NCBI GenBank assembly: GCA_031265365.1 | Contig: JAISCS010000021.1 | Location: 1 to 36,694, forward strand | DNA: 36,694 nucleotides | DNA from: Verrucomicrobiales bacterium | GTDB taxonomy: Bacteria; Verrucomicrobiota; Verrucomicrobiia; Methylacidiphilales; JAAUTS01 | Reading direction: 5' to 3' | Part shown: one piece after another, positions 33,301 through 36,694 of the stretch | How positions within the stretch are numbered: position 1 is the first letter of the stretch | How the letters are laid out: the number at the start of each line of letters is the position of its first letter | Program-made: the position numbers and the translations under genes | The notes under the pieces: generated by a model | The model's input: the letters and a program-made list of their open reading frames with translations, nothing else | What the model was told of the DNA's origin: nothing | Database searches by the model: none

Positions 33301-34609
33301 GCTGAAGGCGCTGGGGATGGTGGCCAGCAAAATCTTTCAACAACAGTTGGTGTGCGGCGCCTACGGGGCGTTCGGCAATTACGCGCAATCCATGCAGGAC
33401 TTCGCGGCGCGCTCGAAATTCAAAAGCCCGCTCGACCCGCCGGGGCTGGCGACGGTGAAGAACGTCGGCGAACTGGTCATGCGCTTGTGGGAGCAAGACG
33501 GGCGGCTCACCGCCGCTGACATTGACGACATCATGGCCGGCCAGGCGCGGGCTTACGCCACCGGCAAGGCGGCGCTGGCGCGGGCGCTGTCAGTGGCGGA
33601 CGCGGATATCGCTTGGCAACAAAACGAACTGGCGCGGCAGGACGCGGCGTGGCTGAACTCCGTCACCCGCCGCTACGCGGACGAACTCGGCGTGCAAAAC
33701 CGGCGCATGGGCTTTACGCGCATCGGCAAGACCCCGCAAAGCCGCCACTACGACGCGGTGCATCGCGCCCTGTTGCGCGGCGACGGCGAGGCGGCGCGGG
33801 CGGCGGTGGTGGAATACCTCGCCGGCTACGCTGACAGTGCCGCGCGCCAGACCGCGTTAAAATCGTTGGCCGCGTCCGTGCGCGGGCGGCAGCCGGTCAA
33901 GGTCGGCGGCAGCGCCGGCTATGAGCGCGAGCAGTTGTTTTTGGAGTGGGCGCAAAAAAATCTCGCGCCGGCGGACGTGGCGCGGATCCAGGAAATCAAC
34001 CGGCGCTACAAGGAAACAGCAACCCGCATGGGACTGATGAAGCCCGGCGGCAACATGCCGCTCAGTCCGCGCCAGTTGCGCGAGGCGGAGCGACGCATCA
34101 ACTGGCGCACGCGCACCAGCAGCTACCGCACCGTGCCGGAACAACCGGCGGCGCTGGCGGCGCAACTGCGACTGGTCGCCGACGGCCGCAAGCCCGCGCT
34201 GCTGGTGCCGAAGGGCACGCCCGACACCGTGCGCGAGAACGCGCTGGCGCTGGGCTTGCGCGAGGCGGTGACGGTGGCGGGGACGTTTTACTACAACCCC
34301 GACCAGGTGAAACGGACGGAATTGCGCCGCGCGGCGCTGAACAACACCATCGGCGAAGTGCTCGGCTACGGCATCGCCGCCAAGCCGGACGAGCGCGACG
34401 CCATCGGCGCGGTGACCGTGCGCGGGCCGGACGGCGCGGAGAAGTTCAGCGTGGCGACTGACCGGAAAAATTTAACCAAGGTGGCGCGCGCGGCGGGCCG
34501 GCTGGTGGACGACGGCGATGTGGTGGACTTGGAGCCGGTGCCGGCGGTGCTGGCCCGGCGGCTGGCCTTCCCCTCCCGTGAAGGGGTGGGCGCGGAGCGG
34601 ACGGGGTAG
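23345..34609 (+). CDS. Giant 3754-residue polyvalent virion protein with several effector-like domains
   Basis: One uninterrupted frame of 11.3 kb encodes a polyvalent protein of the kind that phages and mobile elements package and deliver into the new cell. In order: paired acidic motifs (DADIDEFIKTNQ, EEDIDNFIKVNQ, 1-40); a hydrophobic/helical N-terminal region (45-345); a low-complexity linker (350-640); a DVLDFIGENGGI region (about 646-835); a zincin-like region with HEIVGHHG at 923; BECR-like domain A (1103-1402); kinase-like domain (1485-1672); BECR-like domain B (1768-1989); ADP-ribosyltransferase-like domain (1990-2287); BECR-like domain C (2288-2578); coiled coil (2580-2690); and a long LPD38-like helical C-terminus. 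Seven K/R-R-A/V tags mark domain joints. Start ATG 23345 overlaps the previous gene and has only a weak ribosome binding site. Domain names are from pattern memory, and the enzymatic activities are unproved. Confidence 0.85.
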   Translation: MVTDADIDEFIKTNQSPSPPPAHGLTEEDIDNFIKVNQPAPDLSMGTEFGHSLMRGGGNVGRGLAGAGRWLARAATDPSTMVTDFTDLVTDRISPKISPVVRGGMRQAFAALPGAGTLGLLPESAKAFIRKPTETAADQLDKASASFGKAFPPSESLNGVTLDLTNPRWWVGRLPEQAAQLAAAVGVGLVTKNPMLATSIAGAQQLGSVRAEAKDYWLEQGLDEKAANEMADREATVIGLPTAAMEKIPLDAILGKLPGGKEVKQKFVSRLLGRGARGLKAAAAEGGTEVAQGSGEDLGAWLFRDQKVTPAEFAKRRAAEFALGAAIGGPLGVVAPAAGAHGKVEPPPLPSPTEKPANGPAPQPDMGEQARAKDALQPVNAQMQIGNEFIAGKLTLAQTQEQMRAAGVSEANIKQFSDTYQVDRQGYYQKTPIEEKPNPSEPPSPTSPLTFLQPAPQNPAAPISNNQSTIENSLTVTAADRKNPLYWGLADEQILAMKASAQFAEEAYRVDAKNPNSKPQTPNNSPTQNIEIPNPLDNGVTIKTDEANLQSPAHASPLPDPSGRESGAGDNAGAQPVTGRPGGDAVAGGAVAANPPAVNGGEANVAGTDGGVVAGTPNQPAAPELTAPHPVSQPKSKNFTLPYAPLGAPDVLDFIGENGGIVPRETARRKAETSGRALGAEYDGYNPENIRGIYRRAVFGEGRGGTPVDVMAQMAYDGGQISEPTPDALFDAVNRGIKTRRIYREEELRQRRAGVKQERQWKNFVKDTKKQKGTKPVSVNSLLMDDIITVRGERLRVAAIDPDDLSVTLEDGEKYGAPRVEDGEILYVERYWMSNGRNTKSATPTQTEHGKKIQRETDRVFKGARNAPEIIVVDTPQDTPDDRGGLLSQRPGNRLEGYYYDGKVYLIAGNLKNSVRGIEIALHEIVGHHGLRGLLGENSYAWNTTMDAVYAAIKDKPLDPRIATRAGYQSLKELAAAYGFELDTAEGRRALAEEVLARMAEFLPVQRSKQPTWFRRALTALRNAVNSWLRGRVVLTDADILELLRASHRYVQTGARGAYGAAPAAGQTGAAASKSARSPLTVNGVAIPANLTSDRAPGILMSKRANRLPGADDEGSMARMSDPQRAAIQHNRTSPAGGLSEARLAANGQPSKLTAEEYARATSPEFKARHGDWEALGHRQFLDGEPVKVLTGDEFKKDLHLGLTERVEKYYQSLGGVANSPVFGAVKLNKAGVKSSIAHGVGRNKAAAFAAVPEVIERGRVIDRQENWKGRGHDTAVVAAPLQIAGENYVAAVVLKLGENSNQFYLHEVYLKKKLQEGAPSGASSARDVFKTGGVATNVDPSSGSDSIIKLLRNIYAVNPENIKIPLDENGEPVMREATADGDQGHPDRQRPNAGTPPLAARRAGDLTGRGKVNEEQTYGGMDTQRQEMDQRASGQGHQRGLGRGGENRRGERAEDDRGGAGRPVTPQHFFESYRAEDAGTSLEFGDGNLGQEYALYNLARKNGWLIPDERINQLRQNEYPGGMEHRIFRDREHGRIYKLTRPGRWGVMGSPKGYLQSIAAFAQAAPKLDARVEGVWLIGDEPTVLTSYHQIAGEKPHQVELNRYLREKGWKPQGDAADSTYVHQSGVKMLDAHVGNFIKAAGGELYPIDVHFDHTDAGRILEGQAPAPLFAKRAAPPELREYRALTRRKRGGESLTVTEERRLLDLEKSLGQRTAFDMDLFDAKSEPSPPAVTPRAEFKNERIGDGQGGLMLGGAEEQGGQFALFAKRAKPYDPAKGLSDREPTRFANAVVVPPALTALPAATDRPVRVIDVADDVLKGDRIIDLRVDARKKLTPQFGRRFKNADTGWEILFNRRTLGHLFKHEGAVNVHAALAVPDIIRHAVLVTSEAHEPVTADVKQVHKLAGALNFRGETYGVALTVKEHTDHLKHHAYDIEALTVKKSDPAKVFGTAPGTAGAELRDALNAGSEINLSQLGEEFNQKVGSPLASKRAYHGTPHRVGKFRTVNIGSGEGSQAYGWGLYFAENQATGEEYRKNLSGREIKLQLDGQPILAQGNPVWNSIRERLATKSRNYRGALRENELREYIQLAIPDNDLNEQVFKREQERLLKLLDDGRVTAGIDSGKLYRVELNVEDDELLDWDYRIEAYDAVLEKLKDLDYFIEATTPDALMPKNGRIPLTGEQFYGWLANKLGKPKASEWLASKGIKGIRYLDLGSRFNGWTVGENEGKFYAENYHQGKSHEFPTRAAAQKFVDKRNAARTRNYVIFDENDITITHENGAPVSALLASKRANRLPDADGDGSISGMSDPQRAANQHNRTSPAGGFSEAAPRLAANGQPSNLTAEEYARATSPEFKARYGDWEALAKRDFLAKQQPVVFSSGLPEDKSAARNLAEKIYPAGKIFKNHASGRLIKMVKSGFRKLKSHSADLRTLRLIPGLKELIEQAIPIFESVSDGATWHHYAVAAKIDGEALLVRLVAFEGTEGDLRLDIFHDGHATPREMTEGSTPNGRSPHAMQDFRGIDPSKDKLLQWWHSVNPADIKISLDENSEPVMREATADGDQARPDHQRPHAGTPPLAAKRVRDDSRENVTDPAQAGRSYMDEVANPIAADATVARLNAEVNDLAQRVAAAETGDAAQAEAVMRALEQRQDELRRAVARVVESNPEKLRLESRLGALEEALHNEPVLRGLDENLLRAQITEAKAELAAVMARLEEQANFLTGGEPPIDETKAGDEFRYGPQVPALWKPVGWTRFFKGASDILLATPGLEFLGRAVKRHVDLARKHQGHHTAPFLAWQRKFNRKERRQGFKDFEAYFTEVDAPVIERTAGGGTRKRGKTAAERAAVSAEGYSPAGRELIKRWQDGALAMHQKNRAVKLVVWDGQEQRFRPIGTIANYFPRTLKPEIRRVLQDPTSNKKLFDKITTELLNGGFIKRAEDALKFLSARFSGESSFDYFANIEAGRETPLPTMMYDYSFNAARRYLMSWCERVAQVEAYGQKVGAQGKDLFDIAQSGTYNQATKEYIEAVRQRAYGVTSKGVWARGAAVLNALATATQLSNPITVLTNLTSGLAYNATTIGFIPAVKGAWQMRGMMRDASIIAEAGEHGAILDDLMNMVSDMEALDSPAVNAAQQVAQFGLKWSGFNASERFVRTHSYLTAKSFLRDALKSWGGDTNHQSRRARLYEAWFERNGFDVDALRMENGTGEETGRFLRGAVNLAQGGYRFDQVPVFMDTPAGRFFFKYQKWGTQMAANFVRNAWNPAFNPGKDRNGQARPRDVMPLIGYLIITAALGAGLDELYEKIFGRAKRGASWSEIGNTLDDDALKALGMVASKIFQQQLVCGAYGAFGNYAQSMQDFAARSKFKSPLDPPGLATVKNVGELVMRLWEQDGRLTAADIDDIMAGQARAYATGKAALARALSVADADIAWQQNELARQDAAWLNSVTRRYADELGVQNRRMGFTRIGKTPQSRHYDAVHRALLRGDGEAARAAVVEYLAGYADSAARQTALKSLAASVRGRQPVKVGGSAGYEREQLFLEWAQKNLAPADVARIQEINRRYKETATRMGLMKPGGNMPLSPRQLREAERRINWRTRTSSYRTVPEQPAALAAQLRLVADGRKPALLVPKGTPDTVRENALALGLREAVTVAGTFYYNPDQVKRTELRRAALNNTIGEVLGYGIAAKPDERDAIGAVTVRGPDGAEKFSVATDRKNLTKVARAAGRLVDDGDVVDLEPVPAVLARRLAFPSREGVGAERTG
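24884..24957 (+). repeat. Family A left-arm-like repeat inside the giant gene
   Basis: AATCCAAATTCCAAACCCCA and the following AACTCCAAATAATTCC match the left arm of intergenic repeat A but are translated as an Asn/Pro-rich linker (KNPNSKPQTPNNSP). It lies just upstream of nested ORF 1. Confidence 0.6.
24978..25220 (+). CDS. Nested ORF 1, 80 aa, out of frame inside the giant gene
   Basis: Starting at ATG 24978 in another frame, this ORF encodes an ordinary-looking protein (MKPIYSHPRMQVHCLTHQGE, ITQVLNLLQGGLVATRWQAV, SMAEKQMLREQTAALLREL). Its codons end mostly in G or C, as real genes of this phage do, while the giant frame across the same bases has A/T-rich third positions and gives an Ala/Gly/Pro-rich linker. 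No good ribosome binding site is seen and no family is recognised. It may be a real overlapping gene or a captured former gene now read in the wrong frame. Confidence 0.45.
   Translation: MKPIYSHPRMQVHCLTHQGESLEPEITQVLNLLQGGLVATRWQAVPSPLIRQLSMAEKQMLREQTAALLRELQTNPPLLN
25280..25850 (+). other. Giant protein ENGGI region (residues about 646-835)
   Basis: The segment begins PDVLDFIGENGGIVPRE and continues with YNPENIRGIYRRAVFGEGRG and a basic Lys/Arg/Gln stretch, then a small beta-rich part (RGERLRVAAIDPDDLSVTLE). I recall similar ENGGI segments in other large phage and mobile-element polyvalent proteins; no activity is known to me. Confidence 0.45.
25880..26560 (+). other. Zincin-like metallopeptidase region (residues about 846-1072)
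   Basis: IALHEIVGHHGLRGLLG (H923, E924, H928/H929) resembles the zincin-like domains of polyvalent proteins, followed by LAEEVLARMAEF with conserved-looking glutamates. The spacing is HExxGH, not the standard HExxH, so zinc binding and activity are uncertain. It may process the polyprotein or be inactive. Confidence 0.5.
26651..27556 (+). other. Effector cassette 1: BECR-like domain A with conserved flanks
   Basis: The 5' flank (26651-26873, ending SPEFKARHGDWEALG) and the 3' flank (27414-27556, IPLDENGEPVMREATADGD) recur around cassette 2. The centre (SSIAHGVGRNKAAAFAAVPE, NWKGRGHDTAVVAAP, NQFYLHEVYLKKK) fits an LPD3/BECR-type nuclease-like domain of polyvalent proteins. Active-site residues are not certain. 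Confidence 0.6.
27600..27794 (+). CDS. Nested ORF 2, 64 aa, out of frame with good ribosome binding site
   Basis: ATG 27600 follows GAGGAA with 7-base spacing. The product (MAEWTHNGKKWTSAQAVKAI, SAGWDEAGRIGVENARKMTA, EELDAQLRRN) looks like a genuine small basic protein, and its codons strongly favour G/C at the third position. The giant frame over the same bases is Gly/Arg/Gln-rich (DQRASGQGHQRGLGRGGENR), typical of a shadow reading. It lies exactly between effector cassette 1 and the kinase-like domain. No family is recognised. A cognate inhibitor of a neighbouring toxin-like domain is one possibility, purely by context. Confidence 0.55.
   Translation: MAEWTHNGKKWTSAQAVKAISAGWDEAGRIGVENARKMTAEELDAQLRRNTSLNPTARKMPEHP
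27797..28360 (+). other. Kinase-like polyvalent domain (residues about 1485-1672)
   Basis: GGMEHRIFRD then IYKLTRPG (candidate ATP-binding lysine K1539), LDAHVGNF (D1632, like the catalytic HxDxxxxN loop) and YPIDVHFD (D1650, like the metal-binding DFG) follow the Kinase-PolyVal pattern. It is compact, about 190 residues, and bounded by KRA tags at 1402 and 1673. Activity is inferred. Confidence 0.55.
28646..29311 (+). other. BECR-like domain B (residues 1768-1989)
   Basis: Between the KRA tags at 1768 and 1990 lies a domain with LRVDARKKLTPQFGRRF, WEILFNRRTLGHLFKHEG, VHAALAVPDIIRHAVLVTSE and ETYGVALTVKEHTDHLKHHA. This histidine-rich alpha/beta layout recalls phage barnase/EndoU/RelE-like (PBECR/LPD3) domains. 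It lacks the conserved flanks of cassettes 1 and 2. Confidence 0.5.
29312..30205 (+). other. ADP-ribosyltransferase-like domain (residues 1990-2287)
   Basis: YHGTPHRVGKF immediately after the KRA tag, then IGSGEGSQAYGWGLYFAENQ and the late SKGIKGIRYLDLGSR with NYVIFDENDITITHENG match the ART-PolyVal pattern, which would transfer ADP-ribose from NAD+ to a host target. The middle is AT-richer than surrounding DNA, suggesting separate acquisition. The catalytic glutamate is not certain by eye. Confidence 0.7.
30206..31084 (+). other. Effector cassette 2: BECR-like domain C with conserved flanks
   Basis: The 5' flank (30206-30433, SPEFKARYGDWEALAKR) and 3' flank (30942-31084, ISLDENSEPVMREATADGD) closely copy cassette 1, while the centre is unrelated in sequence (KSGFRKLKSHSADLRTL, LIPGLKELIEQAIPIFES, HHYAVAAKIDGEALLVRLVA). 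The centre has a BECR-like helix/strand order. Confidence 0.6.
31091..34606 (+). other. Coiled coil and LPD38-like C-terminal region (residues about 2583-3754)
   Basis: A coiled coil (VARLNAEVNDLAQRVAAAET, LEQRQDELRRAVARVVESNP) precedes a long helical region containing IANYFPRTLKPEIRRVL, ATQLSNPITVLTNLTSGLAY and FMDTPAGRFFFKYQKWGTQM, which resemble the large polyvalent C-terminal domain LPD38. The last 300 residues are basic. Hydrophobic stretches near 33180-33220 (PLIGYLIITAALGAGLDEL) may contact membrane. Confidence 0.55.
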
Positions 34610-34751
34610 TTCAGCGTTACCGGAAATTGGAAAGCCGAAAGCAGAAAGCTGAAATTATTTCTGTTTTCAGCTTTCAGCTTTCTGCTTTCGCCTGTCCCAA
34701 ACGCTGAACTACCCCGTCCGCTGGCGTGGCCACCCCTTCACGGAAGGGGAA
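34568..34751. repeat. Long nested inverted repeat, possible terminator of the giant gene
   Basis: The outer arms 34568-34618 and 34699-34751 are near-perfect complements over about 50 bases (CGGACGGGGTAGTTCAGCGT against ACGCTGAACTACCCCGTCCG). An inner perfect 18-bp stem pairs GAAAGCAGAAAGCTGAAA (34637-34654) with TTTCAGCTTTCTGCTTTC (34672-34689). The left arm overlaps the last 14 codons and stop of the giant gene. The fold would make a strong hairpin in mRNA, though no T-run follows. Confidence 0.85.
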
Positions 34752-34792
34752 TTGTCAACGCGGCAGCGGCATTTGGCGGTTGGATTTTTTTC

Positions 34793-34820
34793 TTGCACTC
34801 GTGAATACTTTCTGTATATC
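34793..34820 (+). promoter_or_regulatory. Promoter/operator P5
   Basis: TTGCAC (34793-34798), a 16-base spacer and TATATC (34815-34820) form a promoter-like pair. The palindrome ATACTTTCTGTATAT (34805-34819) keeps the outer ATAC...GTAT but differs in the centre. It would drive the last gene cluster. Confidence 0.5.
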
Positions 34821-34841
34821 TAACGGGAAAGGTCACGAGCC

Positions 34842-35126
34842 ATGAGATTTTTTGCCGATGAATTGCTGGAGGTGGGCGCGGCGCCGGTTGGTTGCACGCC
34901 CGCGAGGATTGACCATTGCGGCGGCGCGCGCGCCACCAAGGCGCTGATCCAGGTCCGGGGCGCGCTGGTGCATTACAGTTTCATCGGCGCGCCGACGGTG
35001 AACCGCTCGCTGTCCTGCGGAGCGGGCGGGGTGATTGAAATTGACGGCTATGACAACCTGAACCAGGTGCGGTTTGCCACCCTCGGCGGCGGCCTGGCCT
35101 TTTTGTATCTCACCTACGGGAACTGA
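34842..35126 (+). CDS. Small beta-rich hypothetical protein, 94 aa
   Basis: The product is beta-rich (ATKALIQVRGALVHYSFIGA, VIEIDGYDNLNQVRFATLGG, LAFLYLTYGN), with a cysteine-containing N-terminal part. It resembles small beta-sandwich proteins found near podophage fibres. AAAGG lies ahead of ATG 34842. No named family is recognised. It is first of three adjacent small proteins with similar C-terminal beta patterns. Confidence 0.65.
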   Translation: MRFFADELLEVGAAPVGCTPARIDHCGGARATKALIQVRGALVHYSFIGAPTVNRSLSCGAGGVIEIDGYDNLNQVRFATLGGGLAFLYLTYGN

Positions 35127-35134
35127 CCACGATT

Positions 35135-35761
35135 ATGGCGGCACAACACAGCAGCAGCGCGGGGAACGGAGCGAGCGACGAGCAAACGTTGCGCGTGCGG
35201 GTGTCGGACGATTCCACGTTCAGCGCGGGACGCGACCCGGCCGGCGGCGCGCACGCGCTCCGCACCAAGGTCAGCGGCGAGCTGGACCTGCCCGCCATTG
35301 AGTCGCGGCTGGACGGCAACCTCGGCACCGCCGCCGACGCGCCCGCCACCGCTGACGGCGGGACGTTTTCCCTGGTCGCGCTGGTCAAGCGGCTCTTGCA
35401 AAAACTTACCGCCGCGCTGGACACGCCGCTGACGGCGCTGCGCGACGGCATCGTCACCGCCGTCACCGCCAGCGCCTCGGCGTTGGAGACGGTGAGCGCG
35501 GCCAGTTTCCAAACCGTGCAGACCGCCGCCACCGGCGCGAACTGGACGGCGCTGGCGGGCGGCGGGTGCAAGCAGGCGACCATTTACAATTACACCGACA
35601 CCGAACTTGAACTGCGGCGCGGCGGCGCGGGCGCGACGTTTCCGCTGCCGGCGTTCACCGGCACGACCGTGCGCGGGCTGGCGAACGCCGGTGATGTGCA
35701 GGTGCGGCGCAAAGACCAGGACAACACGCCGCTGACGGTGAACTACGAATTGGAAGGATAA
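35135..35761 (+). CDS. Hypothetical virion-associated protein, 208 aa
   Basis: An N-terminal low-complexity part is followed by helices (FSLVALVKRLLQKLTAALDT, IVTAVTASASALETVSAAS), then a C-terminal beta domain (KQATIYNYTDTELELRRGGA, FPLPAFTGTTVRGLANAGDV, VQVRRKDQD, PLTVNYELEG). The beta domain matches the next protein's C-terminus in pattern (vtIxNxT..l.lRR, lP, v.vxxxD). No named family is recognised; a tail-adjacent decoration or fibre-attachment role is likely. Confidence 0.65.
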   Translation: MAAQHSSSAGNGASDEQTLRVRVSDDSTFSAGRDPAGGAHALRTKVSGELDLPAIESRLDGNLGTAADAPATADGGTFSLVALVKRLLQKLTAALDTPLTALRDGIVTAVTASASALETVSAASFQTVQTAATGANWTALAGGGCKQATIYNYTDTELELRRGGAGATFPLPAFTGTTVRGLANAGDVQVRRKDQDNTPLTVNYELEG

Positions 35762-35765
35762 AATT

Positions 35766-36128
35766 ATGGGCAGTGCAATCATGAAAACAGCGGGGCCGGG
35801 GCCGGCCACCACGGGCACCTTGCGGGTGGTGCTGGCCGACGATTCCCCCGGCGCCGGCGGCGCGGCGGGCGCGCCGGACGGCACGGTGTTTGGCAGTGTC
35901 AGCGTGGCGGCGGCGTGGGTTCAGTTACCGGAGGCGGACTGCCGCGTGGTAACCATCGTCAACGACACCGGCGTGACGCTGGCCGTGCGGCGCGACGGTG
36001 GCGGCGCGAGCCTGCGCCTGCCGCAAGTCGCGGCGGAATTTTACGTGCAAAACGCCAGCCAACTCGAACTTGCCCGCCTGGACGGCGGGACGGACAGCGT
36101 GACCGTGACCTACGCGACGGAGAAATAA
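35766..36128 (+). CDS. Small beta-rich hypothetical protein, 120 aa
   Basis: It shares with its neighbour the pattern VVTIVNDTGVTLAVRRDGGG, LRLPQVAAEFYVQNASQLEL and SVTVTYATEK. AAGGA precedes ATG 35766; an alternative in-frame ATG is 35781. It probably arose by duplication of the same beta domain. No named family is recognised. Confidence 0.65.
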   Translation: MGSAIMKTAGPGPATTGTLRVVLADDSPGAGGAAGAPDGTVFGSVSVAAAWVQLPEADCRVVTIVNDTGVTLAVRRDGGGASLRLPQVAAEFYVQNASQLELARLDGGTDSVTVTYATEK

Positions 36129-36131
36129 CCA

Positions 36132-36694
36132 TGAAAATATTTTCCTTGCTCAATCTTGAATATTTGAAAAGTCTGTTTGCCTCGCATGCGGAGGTTGAAG
36201 AGAAGGACGCGGAGTTGCAAGAGCAAATTGACGTGTTGTCGAAGGTGGCGACGCTGAAGGGCAGCGTGGACACGTACGCGGACTTGCCGCCGGTGGCGGG
36301 GCATAACGAGGGGGACACGTATGTGGTCGAGGCGGACGAGACGCGCGGCGGCCAGACCTCGTTGTACGCGGCGACGCTGGACAACGGCGCGCTGGCGTGG
36401 GCTTACGCCGGCGAGTTCACGGTGGACTTGAGCGGTGTGGCGAAGGCGAGTGATTTGGAGGCCAACGTCGCCGGCACGCAAATCGTCTTTTTGTCCGAGA
36501 CTGGTGACGACAGCACTGGGCAGGTGGGTAGTCCCATGCGGCCCTATCGCAGTTGGAATAGTGCCTGGGCGCCGGATGTCGACGTGCTGGTGTGCGGGCG
36601 GGGCACCTTCGCGGTCACCTCCACCAAGCGGCTGTTCATCAAGGGCACCCGCAGCACCCTCATCCAGCGGCAGAATGATTTCAGCATCGGCGGT
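36132..36694 (+). CDS. Tail fibre/spike protein, N-terminal part (3' partial)
   Basis: The frame is open from ATG 36132 (GGAG about 8 bases ahead) to the window end, so the ORF track does not list it. A short helical start (LEYLKSLFASHAEVEEKDAE, LQEQIDVLSKVATL) leads to KGSVDTYADLPPVAGHNEGD, TYVVEADET and AWAYAGEFTVDLSG, the usual virion-binding start of phage tail fibres. After residue 120, IVFLSETGDDSTGQVGSPMR and PYRSWNSAW look like the entry to a right-handed beta-helix, as in pectate-lyase-like tailspikes. Confidence 0.75.

Overview
The window is GC-rich, almost fully coding, and every convincing gene is on the + strand. It is a tailed-phage (or prophage) segment of podovirus-like type. 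It holds a replication module, a complete DNA-packaging and head module with an SU10-like major capsid protein, a short-tail module, ejection-type virion proteins, an 11.3 kb giant gene, and the start of a second tail-fibre region. No integrase, lysis gene, tRNA or CRISPR array is visible. The host cannot be proved from this window. The intergenic repeats (CCAAATTTCAAA-type hairpins, GCGGAGACGCGGAG-type and CGAATGAACACGAAT-type elements) are of a kind I associate with Verrucomicrobiota and other PVC-group genomes, so such a host is my low-confidence guess.

Layout. 1-1180: end of an ASCH-like small protein, a 34-codon ORF and a C5-cytosine methyltransferase that lacks its C-terminal motifs. 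1282-4005: winged-helix replication initiator, small gene, DUF4406 protein and DnaB helicase, mostly joined by ATGA overlaps. 4104-7245: small gene, HTH protein, terminase small and large subunits. 7432-14103: small acidic/basic protein, portal, small protein, scaffold, RHH-like protein, major capsid protein and two small proteins. 14104-14262: a structured leader with a predicted pseudoknot. 14263-20361: head-tail adaptor, fibre-like protein, a PKD/delta-60 chimera, a nozzle-like tail protein and a small protein. 20440-23355: three internal-virion-type proteins. 23345-34609: a 3754-residue polyvalent protein. 34842-36694: three small proteins and a truncated tail fibre.

The giant protein is the centre of interest. 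It joins an ejection-type N-terminus, a zincin-like region, three BECR-type nuclease-like domains, a kinase-like domain, an ADP-ribosyltransferase-like domain and a large helical C-terminus. Seven copies of a short K/R-R-A/V tag mark the joints. Two cassettes share conserved flanks around different centres. Two short ORFs with strong GC3 codon signatures lie out of frame inside linker regions.

Control signals also recur. A palindrome ATAC-N5-GTAT occurs five times, each time in a gap before a gene and overlapping plausible -35/-10 boxes. A hairpin repeat (family A) ends with GGAG at a fixed 11 bases before three start codons, so the repeat appears to supply the ribosome binding site.
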